DNA of 28,166 bases. It comes from Fonticula-like sp. SCN 57-25 (lineage: Eukaryota; Nucleariida; Rotosphaerida). The notes under the pieces were generated by a model that did not search any database, was not told where the DNA came from, and saw nothing but the letters and a program-made list of their open reading frames with translations. Location of the stretch: contig MEDX01000092.1 in NCBI GenBank assembly GCA_001724245.1, forward strand, positions 1-28,166, given 5' to 3'. A program made the translations under genes and the position numbers. This document shows positions 8,152 through 19,700 of the stretch, piece after piece (position 1 is the first letter of the stretch; each line of letters begins with the position of its first letter).

Positions 8152-9180
8152 ATGCAGTACAACATGCGGAATCCCGGTACGCGCCCTCTTTCCGGCTGCC
8201 CCGCCGTCTGCATGCTGACAGCATTCCGCAGCGGTCAAGCGCATCCTGCAAGAGGCCAAGGAGCTGCAGGATGACCCGCAGGACGACTTTGTGGCGTGCC
8301 CGCTAGAGGACGATATATTCGAGTGGCACTTTACGCTTCGCGGTCCGCCCGACACCGAGTTTGAGGGCGGCCAGTACCACGGGCGCATCCTCCTCGAACC
8401 CGAGTACCCGATGAAGCCGCCGAGCATCATCATGCTCACGGTGCGCACTCGCACTTTTTCTCGCGCGTCTTGGCACTGACCCGCCTTGACAGCCAAGCGG
8501 CCGTTTCCAGGTGCACCAAAAGATTTGTTTGAGCGTCACAGGGTATCATCCCGAATTCTGGCGGCCGGCATGGGGCAGTACGTTCATCCCGCGGATGCTG
8601 ATGACGATGCTCACGTCGGATCGCAGTTAGGACAGTGTGCATGGCACTTTTGAGCATTTTTCCCGCCGCTGGCGACGGCGCCATTGGAGCGCTGGACGCT
8701 TCCAAGGAGGATCGCCGCGTCGATGCGCGCCGCAGCCGCGACTTTGTCTGCCCGCAGTGCGAAGGCAACGAGCTCATGGTGCTCCCGACCGCGCCGCGGC
8801 ACGCGGGCGCCCCCAAGACCGCCGACCTTGACGGCTTCCAGCTCAGTTTTGCGTACGAAAAGAAGCCGGCGGTTGCTACAGAGGCGTCGGCCAGCACGGA
8901 CGCTGTCGCAGGGTCGGCGTCGGCGAGCACGGCGCCGCAGCTCGACAGCTCGAGCATAGCCGACCTTGACGCCGTCCCCAGCCAAGACGGCGACGATATT
9001 AGTAAAAGTGTTCCAGCAGAGGTGCCCGCCGCACCGGCGACACCGCCGCAGGCCGCCGTGGCAGCGACGCCAAGGAGGCGGCAGCCCAAGCCGCAGCAGG
9101 CGTCGAGCTGGACCGAAATTTTTGTCGTGTCGGCGCTCTTTTTCTTTTTTGCATTCCTCCTTTCCAAGGTGGCAAAGTAG
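8152..9180 (+). CDS. UBC6: Tail-anchored ubiquitin-conjugating enzyme E2, Ubc6/UBE2J type
   Basis: Predicted 290 aa from exons 8152-8176, 8232-8440, 8493-8577 and 8627-9180. The UBC fold is clear: NPAVKRILQEAKEL, PLEDDIFEWHFTLRGPPD, GGQYHGRILLEPEYPMKPP, SGRF, then the active-site region HQKICLSVTGYHPEFW with catalytic Cys90, and GDGAIGALD. This is the J-class signature, which lacks the HPN motif before the Cys. A low-complexity Ala/Ser linker leads to a C-terminal membrane helix (about residues 268-286, IFVVSALFFFFAFLLS), a tail anchor for the ER membrane. Ubc6 works with the Doa10 E3 in ER-associated degradation. Donors are GTACGC, GTGCGC and GTACGT; the tiny first exon of 25 nt is supported by exact restoration of the NPAVKR motif. 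Confidence 0.95.
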
Positions 9181-9271
9181 CACTTTGGCAAGGTGGCACA
9201 TTTCTGTCTATATGTTAATTTGAATATATATTATGTAAACTGGAACTTGTTTTGGGTCCTCTACAACACCA

Positions 9272-10875
9272 TTACTTGGAGAGAAGCTTGTGCTTGGCGA
9301 CAAAGAAGCCAGCGGCGGCGACGCCCGCCAGCACGGTCGTACCGAGCGCACCAAGACCCCAATTGATGATGCGCAGTTGCCTATCAAAATATGTTAAAAA
9401 AGTTACTTTTTCCCTCTTTTTTTCGCACCTGTTCCACTTGGGCATCACCTGCGAGTACGGGATGCGCGTGAACGCGACCATCGAGTAGAGCGGGATGAAC
9501 CTTGACGGCGCGAGGTGGTGCAGGAAAGCAGCCGCCGAGCGCTGCACGTGGTACCACGGCGAGACGACCTTTGAGCGCATCTCGATGTAGTTTGCCACGG
9601 CGAGGTCGCAGATGGCCTCGGCGTCGGGGTTGCGCTCGCGGCTGAACGTCTCGAGCGCCTGTTCCATGTCGCCGCCATAGCGAGCAATGAGCTCGTCAAG
9701 CACGATGCAGTCCTCAAAGCCGGCATTCATGCCCTGGCCGTAGAACGGAACCATGGCGTGAGCGGCATCGCCGAGAATCACGGCATTGCCCTTGTAGTGG
9801 TACGGCGTGCACTGAAGCAATGTGGTTAGAAGGGAGGAAATGGAGAGGGCGAAAAAAGAGATAAACATGGTTTATATCCCACTTCTGTCAAAAAAAAAAC
9901 ACAGAAACGCACCTTGACGCTCATGAGCTGACCCGTCGGGTTCTTAAAGTAGTCGCGGAGCAAGTTGTCCTCGCCGATGAGCTTGAGGGCGTCGGGAAAG
10001 TTCTCGACGAAAAACGCCTTGACCTGCTCCTGCGTCTGCAGAGCGTCAAACTGCTCGTACGGCATGAAGAGCGTGCAGGTGAACGTGCGGTCCTGGTTGG
10101 GAAGCGCAATCATCATGAACGCCTGGCGAGGCCAGATGTGAAGGTGCTGGTGCGACATTTGGTACTCGCCAGACTCGGTCGGGTAGATCGTCAGCTCCTT
10201 GTAGCCGTGGCCAATGTACTCTTGGCGGTAGTTCATGCTAAGAAAGGCCGTCAGTGCAGATTCAAAAAGATGAAAAAAACGCACCGAACCTTCTTCATGA
10301 GCGACTTGCGCACGGCAGAGAACGCGCCATCAGTGCCAACAATGATGTCGGCCTTGACCGTGATCTGCGTGTGGTCGGGGCGAAGGAACACGAGCTTCTT
10401 CTCGTCGAGGTCCGCGTTCACAAGCTGGTGGCTAAAGTAGAGCTTGACGCTGTCCGACGCTTCCTCGACCGCGTTGAGGAGCGCCTCGTTGAGCTTGCGG
10501 CGATCGACAGAGAGAATCGCCTCATTGTGGAGGCCGTAGGGCTGCGCATGCTGCGCGCCATCAAGCATGTGGATCATGCGGCCGTACATGGGGAGACCCT
10601 CGCTAACAACAATGTCGTCAAGGCCGACGCGGTGAAGCGCAGCAATGCCGCGCGTCGAAAGCGCCAAGTTGATGCTCCGGCCCTCGTACATGGCGTCCGC
10701 GCGGACATCTGCAGTAAGACGGCTTGGTTAACCCCAAGTGTAAAAATAAAACGAAAGGCGTACCCGTGCGCTTTTCGTAAATATCCACCTGGTAGCCAAG
10801 CTTGGCAAAGTACACCGCAGCGAGCGAGCCGACAAGGCCGCCGCCAACAATCGCCGCCGTCTTGCGCTCCGACAT
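9272..10875 (-). CDS. BNA4: Kynurenine 3-monooxygenase
   Basis: Predicted 450 aa, near the usual 450-490, from exons 10875-10764, 10708-10285, 10237-9913, 9811-9429 and 9380-9272. It is an FAD- and NADPH-dependent enzyme that hydroxylates kynurenine in NAD synthesis from tryptophan. Visible motifs are the FAD-binding GGGLVGS near residue 11 with YEKR closing the first strand pair, [13 protein letters not shown], the DG motif region [26 protein letters not shown], and the GD motif [16 protein letters not shown] followed by FEDC. The C-terminus has a hydrophobic helix ([20 protein letters not shown]) matching the outer-mitochondrial-membrane anchor of the family. Introns are 55, 47, 101 and 48 nt. 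It is divergent from BRL1 with only 91 bp between starts, and convergent with UBC6 (91 bp between stops). Confidence 0.96.
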
Positions 10876-10966
10876 GCCGGGCAGGTGCGCGTCAAGGCAC
10901 GGTCAATCACGGATGGCCACGTGGTTAGCCCGCAGTTTGCGTCAACCGCCCGGTCAGCGTCTCTGC
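10876..10966. promoter_or_regulatory. Very short divergent promoter, BNA4 / BRL1, with E-box
   Basis: Only 91 bp separate the two start codons. TGGCCACGTGG (10914-10924) sits almost exactly in the middle, 38 bp from the BNA4 ATG and 42 bp from the BRL1 ATG, with CACGTG at 10918-10923. No TATA-like element is evident. Central placement fits a bidirectional control site. Confidence 0.55.
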
Positions 10967-12092
10967 ATGGAGATTGACGGCATGAGCGACGACGAAGCAG
11001 CTTCCTCTCCCGACTCTGCCACGGTCGCTGGCAGCGAGCGCGCCGGTTCCACCGGATTTTCTTCACCCTACAAGTGCGTGCACCATAAAGCCGAGATGCC
11101 CATCTGACATGTTTGCAGGTTTGGTCAAACGTCGACGCTGACGGGATCGCTGCCCCAGTCCCCGCCGCTAGGTGCGCATCGCCGCAGCTCTTACCGATCG
11201 CGCCGCTCACTCTGGCCGCTTTCAGGGACGTTCAAGTTTAATGCCGGCACGACTCCGCCGCCTTCGCAGGCGCGCGCCACTGCGACAGTCCGCAAGCGGG
11301 CTCGTCCCGAGCCGAGCTCGGAGCAACTGAATTATGATGCAGCGCTGGCCGCCAGCACGTCTCAGCTGCAGCTCGCGCACTCCTACTCGCAGGGCCTCGA
11401 ATGGAAGCAGCACGCGCCTGGCTGGGCCATGGGGCCGCCTCCGCACGCGCCTTGGGGCGAGCGGCCAGAGCGATCCCGCGTCTACGAGCTCACTAGCTGG
11501 ATGCAGCTCATCTTTAACTTTGTCTGCGCGCTGATCGCCCTCTACGCCATCGTCTCCTTTTCCTGGGCAATTCAGCGCGACGTCGACAGCCGCTATGGCC
11601 AAAAGTCGCTTCGTACGTATTTTTTTGTTCAGTAATATCGCTGACAGCGCACTAGACGCTGGCTTTGATGTCGTGGCGTGCGAGCGCGAGTACACGAGCA
11701 ACCACTGCGATGCGCCCATTCCCGGCGTGATCAAGCTGTGTGCCGACCTGACGCGCTGCCTGAACCGCGACACGACCGAGGTCGGCCGCGCCACCGTGTA
11801 CGTCGAGGTCCTGGCGGGCGTCATCAACAGCTTTATCGAGCCGTTCTCCACGTGGACCGTCATCGTCATCGCGACCATGGTGCTCCTCGCCGTCGTCCTG
11901 CCCAACCTCGCCTTTTCGTCAGTGAGGAGCAAGTTTGCCCCAAACTCGCACCGCGAGCAGCACCAGCAGCACCAGCAGCCCTACTACGCAATGTACCCGC
12001 CGCAGCAGCCGTACTACTCGCCGCCGCTCACGCCGACGTACCAGCAGCAGCCCATGCTCATGATGCGCTACCCGTCCGACGGGCGGCTCTAG
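10967..12092 (+). CDS. BRL1: Nuclear envelope protein of the Brl1/Brr6 family
   Basis: Predicted 327 aa from exons 10967-11073, 11119-11171, 11226-11612 and 11656-12092. The N-terminal half is Ser/Pro-rich and nucleoplasmic-like. Two membrane helices (about residues 146-168, centre FNFVCALIALYAIVSF, and 240-262, centre TVIVIATMVLLAVVLP) flank a lumenal segment with the family's four cysteines: Cys191 and Cys200 in CEREYTSNHC, then Cys211 and Cys217 in LCADLTRC. This is the disulfide-bridged domain of Brl1/Brr6, which act in nuclear pore assembly and envelope lipid balance in organisms with closed or semi-closed mitosis. The tail is rich in Gln, Tyr and Pro. Three short introns (45, 54, 43 nt) preserve frame. 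Whether it is closer to Brl1 or Brr6 cannot be settled by eye. Confidence 0.92.
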
Positions 12093-12314
12093 TAGGCCCT
12101 TTTTCCCCCTTTTTCTCCTCTTTCGCCCGGCCGACAGGCTATTTTTGTGTGCTGCGCGTCAGCTTTCCTTGTGTGTAATTATGTGAGCAAAAAAATGCAA
12201 CGGTTGTTGTCATCAAAAATGTCCAAAAAATGGTTCTCATTCGCTAGCAGTACAATACATTATGCGTTGAAACGAATAGGAGCCTCGCGTGCGGCTATTA
12301 AAGCTCCCCTATAT
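12093..12314. other. Convergent intergenic spacer
   Basis: 222 bp between the BRL1 and CDC37 stop codons, with a pyrimidine-rich start (CCCTTTTTCCCCCTTTTT) just after BRL1. It must hold both 3' ends; no other feature seen. Confidence 0.5.
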
Positions 12315-13370
12315 CTAATCGAGGTCTGCGATGGGCACGTTCTCCGGGGCGTCCGACTTGATCTCGCCGAGCACCTCGTACTGCTCGTCCTCCGCCTCCT
12401 CGTCCTCGGGCAGCGGCTGGCCCGCGGCGCGGAGCTCCGGGAGCTTCTCCTTGATGCGGCCCCAGTAGGCCGTCGTCTCCCGGTCAAACTCGGTGCGGAA
12501 CCGCGGGTTGGGGTCGCGCATGCTGCGGGTGGTGTGTCAGCAAAAGTGCAAAAGACAAATATTGTGGGCGTACCGAGCAAAGAAGAGGGCGATGCCGTCG
12601 GGCCCGAGGTCCTTGCAGTACTGAACGACGCAGGACGCGCGGAGGTAGCGCTTGGAGGCGGTGTCCTGGCCGCGCTTCAGGTTGTCCGAGCAGTACAGGA
12701 GGAGGTACGTCTGGACGTCGGGGTTGATGATATCGCGGTTCAGGCCAATGTACTGGTACATGTCCTCGAATGAGTGCAGCTTGGCAAAGTAGTGCGCCTT
12801 GTTCTCGAGAGCCACAATCTGCTCTTGGCTGCGGCCGGTGAGCGCAGCCTTGCCGATGCGGCTCGGCTCGGTCACAACAGGGGCAACAACCTTCTTGGAC
12901 GGCACAAACGGCGCGGGGGAAGGCGTCGCAGTAGTAGTAGTGGTAGCAGAAGAGGAAGAAGAGGAAGCTGTCGTCGTCGTCGTCGTCTGCGACGCCGGCT
13001 TATTCACAATGGTCTTTGAAAAGCCATCGCGGCAGATGCTCGCCTCGTCCCACTTGGGGTACTTCTTCTCCATCTCGGCCTGCTTGGCGCGCTTGGCAAT
13101 GTGCGCATTCATCTTGCTCACCAGCTTGGCGTGCTCCTGGCGGAGCGACTCGCTATCCTCTGCGCGGAGCTTCTCCTCAATCTCGGCGGCGCGCTTGCGG
13201 TCGGCCTCATGCTCGGCGTCCTCGCGCATCGCGAGCGCGGCCGCCTCCTCCGCCTTGCGAAGCTTCGTGTCCTTCTTCATGCGAAGCCACGTGTTCTTCT
13301 CAATGTTCGGGTGACAGTCAGAGTCATCGTCCGAAAGATCAATGTTGTTCCACTTGCTATAGTCCACCAT
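12315..13370 (-). CDS. CDC37: Hsp90 co-chaperone Cdc37
   Basis: Predicted 334 aa from exons 13370-12574 and 12522-12315 (51-nt intron, GTACGC donor). The N-terminus MVDYSKWNNIDLSDDDSD is the kinase-binding head of Cdc37, with the conserved CK2 site at Ser13, followed by CHPNI. A Lys/Glu/Ala-rich coiled coil follows (about 30-120). A Thr/Ser linker (about 130-155) encoded by trinucleotide repeats then leads to the Hsp90-binding middle domain (FAKLHSFEDMYQYIGLNRD, YLRASCVVQYCKDLGPDG) and a short acidic tail. Cdc37 loads protein kinases onto Hsp90. At 334 aa it is shorter than human (378) and budding yeast (506) Cdc37, the shortfall being in the C-terminal region. It is divergent from TOM1. Confidence 0.96.
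12928..12994 (-). repeat. Trinucleotide repeats encoding the Thr/Ser linker of Cdc37
   Basis: On the plus strand this reads GTAGTAGTAG, GAAGAGGAAGAAGAGGAAG and then GTCGTCGTCGTCGTCGTC. On the coding strand it makes runs of Thr and Ser between the coiled-coil head and the Hsp90-binding domain. Copy number is likely to vary between strains. Confidence 0.8.
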
Positions 13371-13714
13371 CTCTCAATGCTCTCCGGGGCGACAAGGCGC
13401 GGCAACGCAAAAGAATACAAAGACGCGTCGGACGCTAGAACAATCAAATCGGGGGTGCTGTTTGGGGTAGACTGAAGGCGGCCCACGCATCCTGATTGGT
13501 CCATTTTGGCGGCAAAAGTAGCCTGTAGAAAACTCTGCAGATGAGCGGTTCATTCAAGATCGAGTTTGGATTGGCTTATTGAGCATACAGCGTGGTGGAG
13601 CGCAGACGGCGGGCGCACCTAGATTACCGCATCGGTTCGACGACGCCCCGTTGTTAAGCCAGAGAGAGCGCGTGCCCGTTTCAGAGAACCAGGAGAAGGT
13701 TTTGACGGGCAGGC
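13371..13714. promoter_or_regulatory. Divergent promoter region, CDC37 / TOM1
   Basis: 344 bp between the two start codons. A CCAAT-type element, GATTGGTCC, lies at about 13494-13502. I saw no E-box, no ORF of note and no RNA gene. Confidence 0.45.
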
Positions 13715-16700
13715 ATGGGTCGCCCAGGGCGTACCACGCAGCCGCAGACGCGAGGCCCTGCCCCGGTACGGACCGCATGGCGCGTTGGCATGTCACCAGT
13801 TTCGCTGACATGAAGGGATCCCCTTAGCTGCCGCATATGTACACCTTGTTTGAGCGGATTGCACAGACCGCTTCCTACGGTGATATTCGGCTGCTTGTCA
13901 CGGCACCAGATGCGCGCCTTCAGCGGGTGCGCATTCACTTGCCCATTGCACCCCACGCTTGCTAATCATGCGCGCGTGCGCCACCACAGCTCGGTGCCAT
14001 CATGTGGGCGCCGCTCGTGTTCCGCTTGGACGACTACTTGTATGATAAATTTGAAGCACCGCTTTTGGCAAAGTCCGGGCCTGTCTCTTTGCAGCAGCTC
14101 GGCGTCGACAAGAGCGAGCTTCTCGAGGTGCTCGAGGTACTGCGCGCCATCTTTCCCTACATTATTTCGCGCGGGACCCTCATCACGCTCGGCGTACGGC
14201 ATTTGCGCTCCTTTTTCTACCTCTCGCTCACTGCTTTGCGCAGTTTATCGACTTTTTATTGATGACCGATGACGTGGACGTGATGGTGTCTGCCTTGTCC
14301 CTCGCCGCCGAGCACCTCAACGTACGAATAGTTGGCACGTGTCCTCTTCCACTGACACTCTTTCCCTCTTTTTTTTACCATTTACAGCACCGCGTTGACC
14401 ACATTAACGGGAATTTGATTCTGAACCTTACGCACGGCTGGGGCGGCAGCGACCGCGGCCTGCCCGTGTCGCAGTGCGTAAAGGCGCTGAATGAGCCGGT
14501 ACGTACCCTCGCTTTAGGTGGTTAACTACATGCTGACGTGCTCGTTTAGACCTTGCCGGACGGCAGCCATCACGTTTCGTTCGAGTTTGTGCGGACGATG
14601 AATGACGTTGCCGTGACCGACACGGTGACTGTCCCAAATACGCTCGCCGGCCTCGACAACCCCGACGAGGCGGCGCTTGCTGCCCGCTTGAACTCGCTTT
14701 TTACAGAGTATGTTGCAAAGCACCGCATCCCCGCAGAGTTTCAGCTCGTGTTCCTTCACCGGCTGCGCGTCGCGACGCTTTCCTACTCGATCAGCGCGCG
14801 CACGCGGCTCTTGGAGCTTCGCCTCCTTGCCATCAACGTGATTGGTACGGCCGCGCTGCATATTGGAGTATTGTACTCACATGCGTTCCGCAGTTCGACT
14901 TTCACCCAATGGCCGCGCGACAAAGTCCTTTTACCTGTTTGACCCCGAGGTCATCATCGACCTTGCCGACATGCTCACGGACGAGAACGACGCGCCAAAG
15001 GTACGCTGTATTTATTTTTCGTATTTTTGCTTACCGCTGCACCGCAGGAAATCTTTACTGCCATCATCAACACGATGAACTCGCTTTTACAGTGCGGCGA
15101 CAATCGGCAGGTCGCCTCGGGAATGTCCACGCTGCGCCTCCAGTCGCAGCACGGCGTGGTCCCTGTTCTGCTGCGCCGCATGGTGCGCGAGATGAAGTGC
15201 ACGGAATCCGTCGTGCCCATCCCGTACCTCGAGTCGCTCGTGAACCTGCTCAAGACCCTCGTGAGCCTGCCGCAGGGCAGCCCGATCCCGATGCTCTCGA
15301 GCTGCGCTCTTATTGTCGCGCCGCTTCTGCGCAATGTCCAGTCGAGGTACACCAAGATTGTGAGCAAGATGCTCCGCCTCGTCGACGTTTTGCTGTTTGA
15401 GCCGCCGAATATCCCGATCATTACGCAGTTTGCCAACATGGGTGGCCTCGCAGACGTTATTCACCGCCTCTCGCACGAGATTGATGTGTGCGAGCGCGTC
15501 CTTTCGGAAGGATCCGAGCAGCGCCCGCCGGTCGACTCGCTCAACATGATCATGTCGTGCTTCCGCGTGCTCCTGCACGGCTTCCGCACGACGGCCGCGC
15601 ACGATTTCCTGCGCAATTTCATGGACGGCCCGCTCCCTTCGTGCCTTCTGACTGTCATGCGCCGCGGCGGTCTCTACGGGACGGCCTTTGCGTCGGCCGT
15701 GCAGCTGCTGGCCAACATCATCCACAACGAGCCGACGTCGCTCGCCACCCTTCAGGAGGCTGGCCTGCCCGCGGCCACGCTCGAGACGCTCAGTCGCGGC
15801 CTCCCTATCGAGACCGAGACGCTGCGCGTGCTGCCCAACCTCTTTTCGGCGTTCTGCCTCAACCCGGCCGGCCTCGCCGCCTTTGAGGAGAGCAAGATGT
15901 TTGACGCGATCGCCGACATTTTCCTCAACCCCGCCTACGCCAACGTCTTTATCGACATTGACGCGCTCTTTGGCGGCGCTTTTGACGAGCTCATGCGCCA
16001 CCACGCGAGCCTGCGTCCCGGCGCGGTCGACGCGATCCGCCGCCTGATGGAGCGCACCGTTGAGACGTGCACCGAGATGGCAAAGTCCCTCCGCACGGAC
16101 GACACGGACCAGGCCGCCTTTTTGCGTACAGAAGAGCAGTTTGCGAGCTACCGCGCGCCGTACGCGCCGCTCGCGACCTCTGCGTGGACGCCGCTCTTTA
16201 TCGTCACCAACGTCGGCCGCTTTGTTGCGACCGTGTTTGGCAGCCAGAGCGCGCTCAACTTTTACAAGGAGAAGCACGGCAGCCCCGTCCCGCTTATGGT
16301 GTCGCTTCTGCAGCTCCCCGGCCTGCCGCAAGGCTTTGCCACGTCGACCGCCGCGGCGGCGCTCGGCAACGTGCTGCGCGCCCTCGTCTCGACGACCGCC
16401 GTGGACGACCTGCCCACGACGCACATTGCGGCGGCGATCAGCGCGGCCGTCGAAAAGGCAGACGCTGCCCTGGATCTCGCTCCGGAAGGCGCGTCCCTCT
16501 TTGCACAGTATTGCGTTTTCCACGCTGGCGAGGAGGCCAAAATGTCCGAGGCGAACGAGCTTTTGTCGCGTTTCATCTCGCTGCACACGCTGCTCAGCAC
16601 GATGCTCACGGTCGTGCCGACGTCGCGCCGCGGTATTGCCGAGACTTCGGTGGTGGCAAAGTGCGAGGTTGACATGATGGACGCGCTGCGCAAGATGGCG

Positions 16701-19700
16701 CCCGTGCTGGACCGCGTCACGACGGACCTGTTTATGCTGTCGCACGCGGCCGAGTCGCCCGCCGCTGACGAGCTTGCGCGCTCGCTCAACGCGCGCACCG
16801 CCGAGTGGATCATCAACAACCGCACGGAAGACCTTCGCCTCGGCGTCGACCTCAGGGTGAACCGCCCGCCGCCGAGCAACAAGCGCATCTACTACTATGC
16901 ACTGATGGAGCTTCACTTTACCTTCAAGGCCGCCCTCAAGGCGCTGCCGCCGCTCGCCTACCAGGTCAGGCGGCAGCAGAACGAGCCGTTCCAGTCGTAC
17001 AAGCACATGAACGCGGCCGTGGAGCTGCTCGTGTCGCTCCTGCTCAGCCAGCTCGCCACCTTGGAGCAGCTGGCGGCGCAGCCGGACCGCTCGTCGCTCT
17101 CCTTTTCGTCGCACATGTGCAGGGTCGGGTCGATCGTGTCGGCCGTACAGGGCGGCATCATTGACGTGGCCGACAATGGCCTCTCTATCCGCACGCTCTT
17201 TTGCAATAACGGCGGCCCCGAGGTGCTTCTCGCGCTTTTTTCGTCGCTGTGGTCGCTCGCCCGCGAGGCCGACAAGGCCGGCTGCATGTCGCCATTTTTG
17301 CCGCTGCAGTTTGTGCTCAAGTTTGCGCACGCCCTGTCGTCGCCGCCGAGCCAGTGGCCGCAGGTGCTTTTGGGCGGCCTCTTGCTAAAGACCAAGACCA
17401 TGCGGCACCTGCCCAATCCCGCCTCGGTCACGATGAACCTGCGCGTGTACACGCGCCAGATGCTGCTCGTCCTCTGCGAGCACGGCAAGGAACTCCCGCC
17501 GACGCTCGTGAACCGCCTCGTTAGCATGGCCACGACGCTCGTCATGACGTCCGCCACCACTGACCGCGCTGTCGACTACTTTTTCCCGTCCATGACGCGC
17601 GACAACCGCGACGTCAACGCGGCGGCGCCCGACTACCCCGCCCCGACGACACAGCATCGCATCATTCGCAGGCGCGAGATCGCCGAGGCCAACGCCAACG
17701 CTGCGCCTGCCCCGGCCGCCCCGCTCGACGAGACCCGCGTGGCGGCTTTGGTCGACATGGGCTTTTCGCGCGTCGCGGCAGAGTCGGCGCTTCGGCGATT
17801 CCACTCTAGCGTGGAGCGCGCAGCCGACTTTTTGCTGTCCAATCCGCTCTATGGCGATTTGCAGGAAACGCCCGCACCGGCCGCGACAGCGACGGCAACT
17901 GCAGCCACGACAGCGACGGCGGCCACCGAGCCCGCTACTTCCGCCAATACCGAGGTGCCCGCCGCGTCGGCTTCATCTACCGAGCAGCCGGCAGCGGCTA
18001 CCGACGCCGAGAGTGCGTCGAGCGCCGCACCCGCCGCCGCCGCGCCGGCCCCCGAGCCCAAGGAAAAGGACCCCGAAGAAGAGGCGTTCTTTGAAGAGTA
18101 CCTGCAGGCAAAGGAGCTTTTGACGCCGACGTACCGCGCAACCCTTACGGAAGGCTTCCGTGTCGTTGAAGCGAACACGATCGAGTGGGTGCGCGACCAC
18201 GTGTCGCGTTGGTTCATCTCTCTGCTGGGCGCCAGCGAGCGCAGCACCTTTGGCATCGCCAAGTTTTTCGTGTACATTGTCAAGGGCGACACTAATTCAT
18301 CCATCCTGCCCGCGCTCGTGTCGGCGTTCGAGTCTGCTACCGAACCCGCCGTCATTGGCGCGATTCTTCAAGTCTTTGTCTCGCTCGTCAAGTCGCGGCC
18401 GACGACGCGGCAGACGCTGCCGTTTGTGTCGCAGTGCATGCCCAAGGTCGTGCAGCTCATCAGCACGAGCAAGTGGGATTCTGACGCGCTGCACTGGTCC
18501 GCGCAGGCCGTCCTGCTCGTCGAGTCCTACCTCGCCTCGACCATTGTCCACGACATTGGGCCGTTTGGCAAGTTTGACGTCCGCGGCGACCCCAAGTACT
18601 ACAAGACGCCGACGCCGCCCGCAAAGCCCACCATCGACGCCGACGTGGTCGACTTGCTCCGCATCCCGACTATGGTCACGGGCGTCATCGACCCCACGTC
18701 CGAGTCGGCGTCGTTCCAGGGCGCGCCCGCGTCGGCCGACGCCAAGCCCGCGCCGACCGAAGTTGCGCTGCTCGACGCCGACACGTGCAAGGTGCTCGTC
18801 CGCGCTCTGCACGGCCTCTTTGAGCGCCTTGTCGAGCTGCTCCCGCCGACCATGTTTTTGACGCGGGACTTTGCCGAGGGCTCGGAAGGGCTTCGCTCGC
18901 GCATGACGCTCGATGCCGCACTGCGCCTCTCGATGCAGCTTCTTGTGCGCGAGCCGTCGCTCGCCGAGACCTTTTTGGACGACGGGACTCTTCTTCTCGT
19001 CCTTCGCGGCTGCCGCGTGCCACAGTCCGACACGCACCACCTGCTCGCGACGCACGTTGTGCGCACGGTAGTTGAGCGTAGCCGTCTCGACGAGGCGATG
19101 CGCACGGCCGTTCTGTCGTACCTCCTCGTGCAGACCGAGAGCGATGAGGGCAACAGCTCGCTGCTCGGCATGCTCGCGCGCGACCCGGCGGCCTTTTTGG
19201 AGGCGATCAACCAGCTCGCCGCGGTGGACCAGAGCCACACGCGCAAGCTGCGCACCAAGCGCGCGCCCGCCGACATTGAGACGCTCGACAAGCAGTACAA
19301 GGCGCGTCTCGCCGAGCAGGAGGCCGAGGAGGCCGCAAAGGCAGAGGCGCCTAGCGCCACGCGGCGCAGCACGCGGTCTGCCACGGTTGCCGCCAAGGCG
19401 GCCGCTGCTGAGGCGCCTGCCAAGAAGGGCCGCCGCTCGGCCGCCGGCAAGGGCAACGCCTCTTCGGCCGCGACCGAGCCGCCGTCGTCCGACACTGCGG
19501 CGAGCCAGTCGACGGCGTCGACCATGCCGCTCATTGACACGGCCACGCGCGCCCTCAAGGTCGTGATGAAGGAGCTGATGGACCACCCGCCGCTCTCCCT
19601 TCCGACCCCCAAGAACCTTCTTTCGAGCCCGCCGGCGGCGAGCGTGACGGACCTCAACAAGCTGCTCGCCAAGCACGCCATGCTCCCCGAGTCTGTCATG

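Noticed and set aside
13560-13680. tRNA-like B-box GGTTCGACGAC near 13630
   Set aside because: The arms on either side of the loop do not pair and no acceptor stem or anticodon arm could be formed.
13837-13839. ATG at 13837 as the TOM1 start
   Set aside because: An in-frame TAG just upstream (13825-13827) overlaps a TTAG acceptor that pairs with a GTACGG donor and a GCTGAC branch; a 17-codon first exon at 13715 joins in phase. It remains a fallback start.
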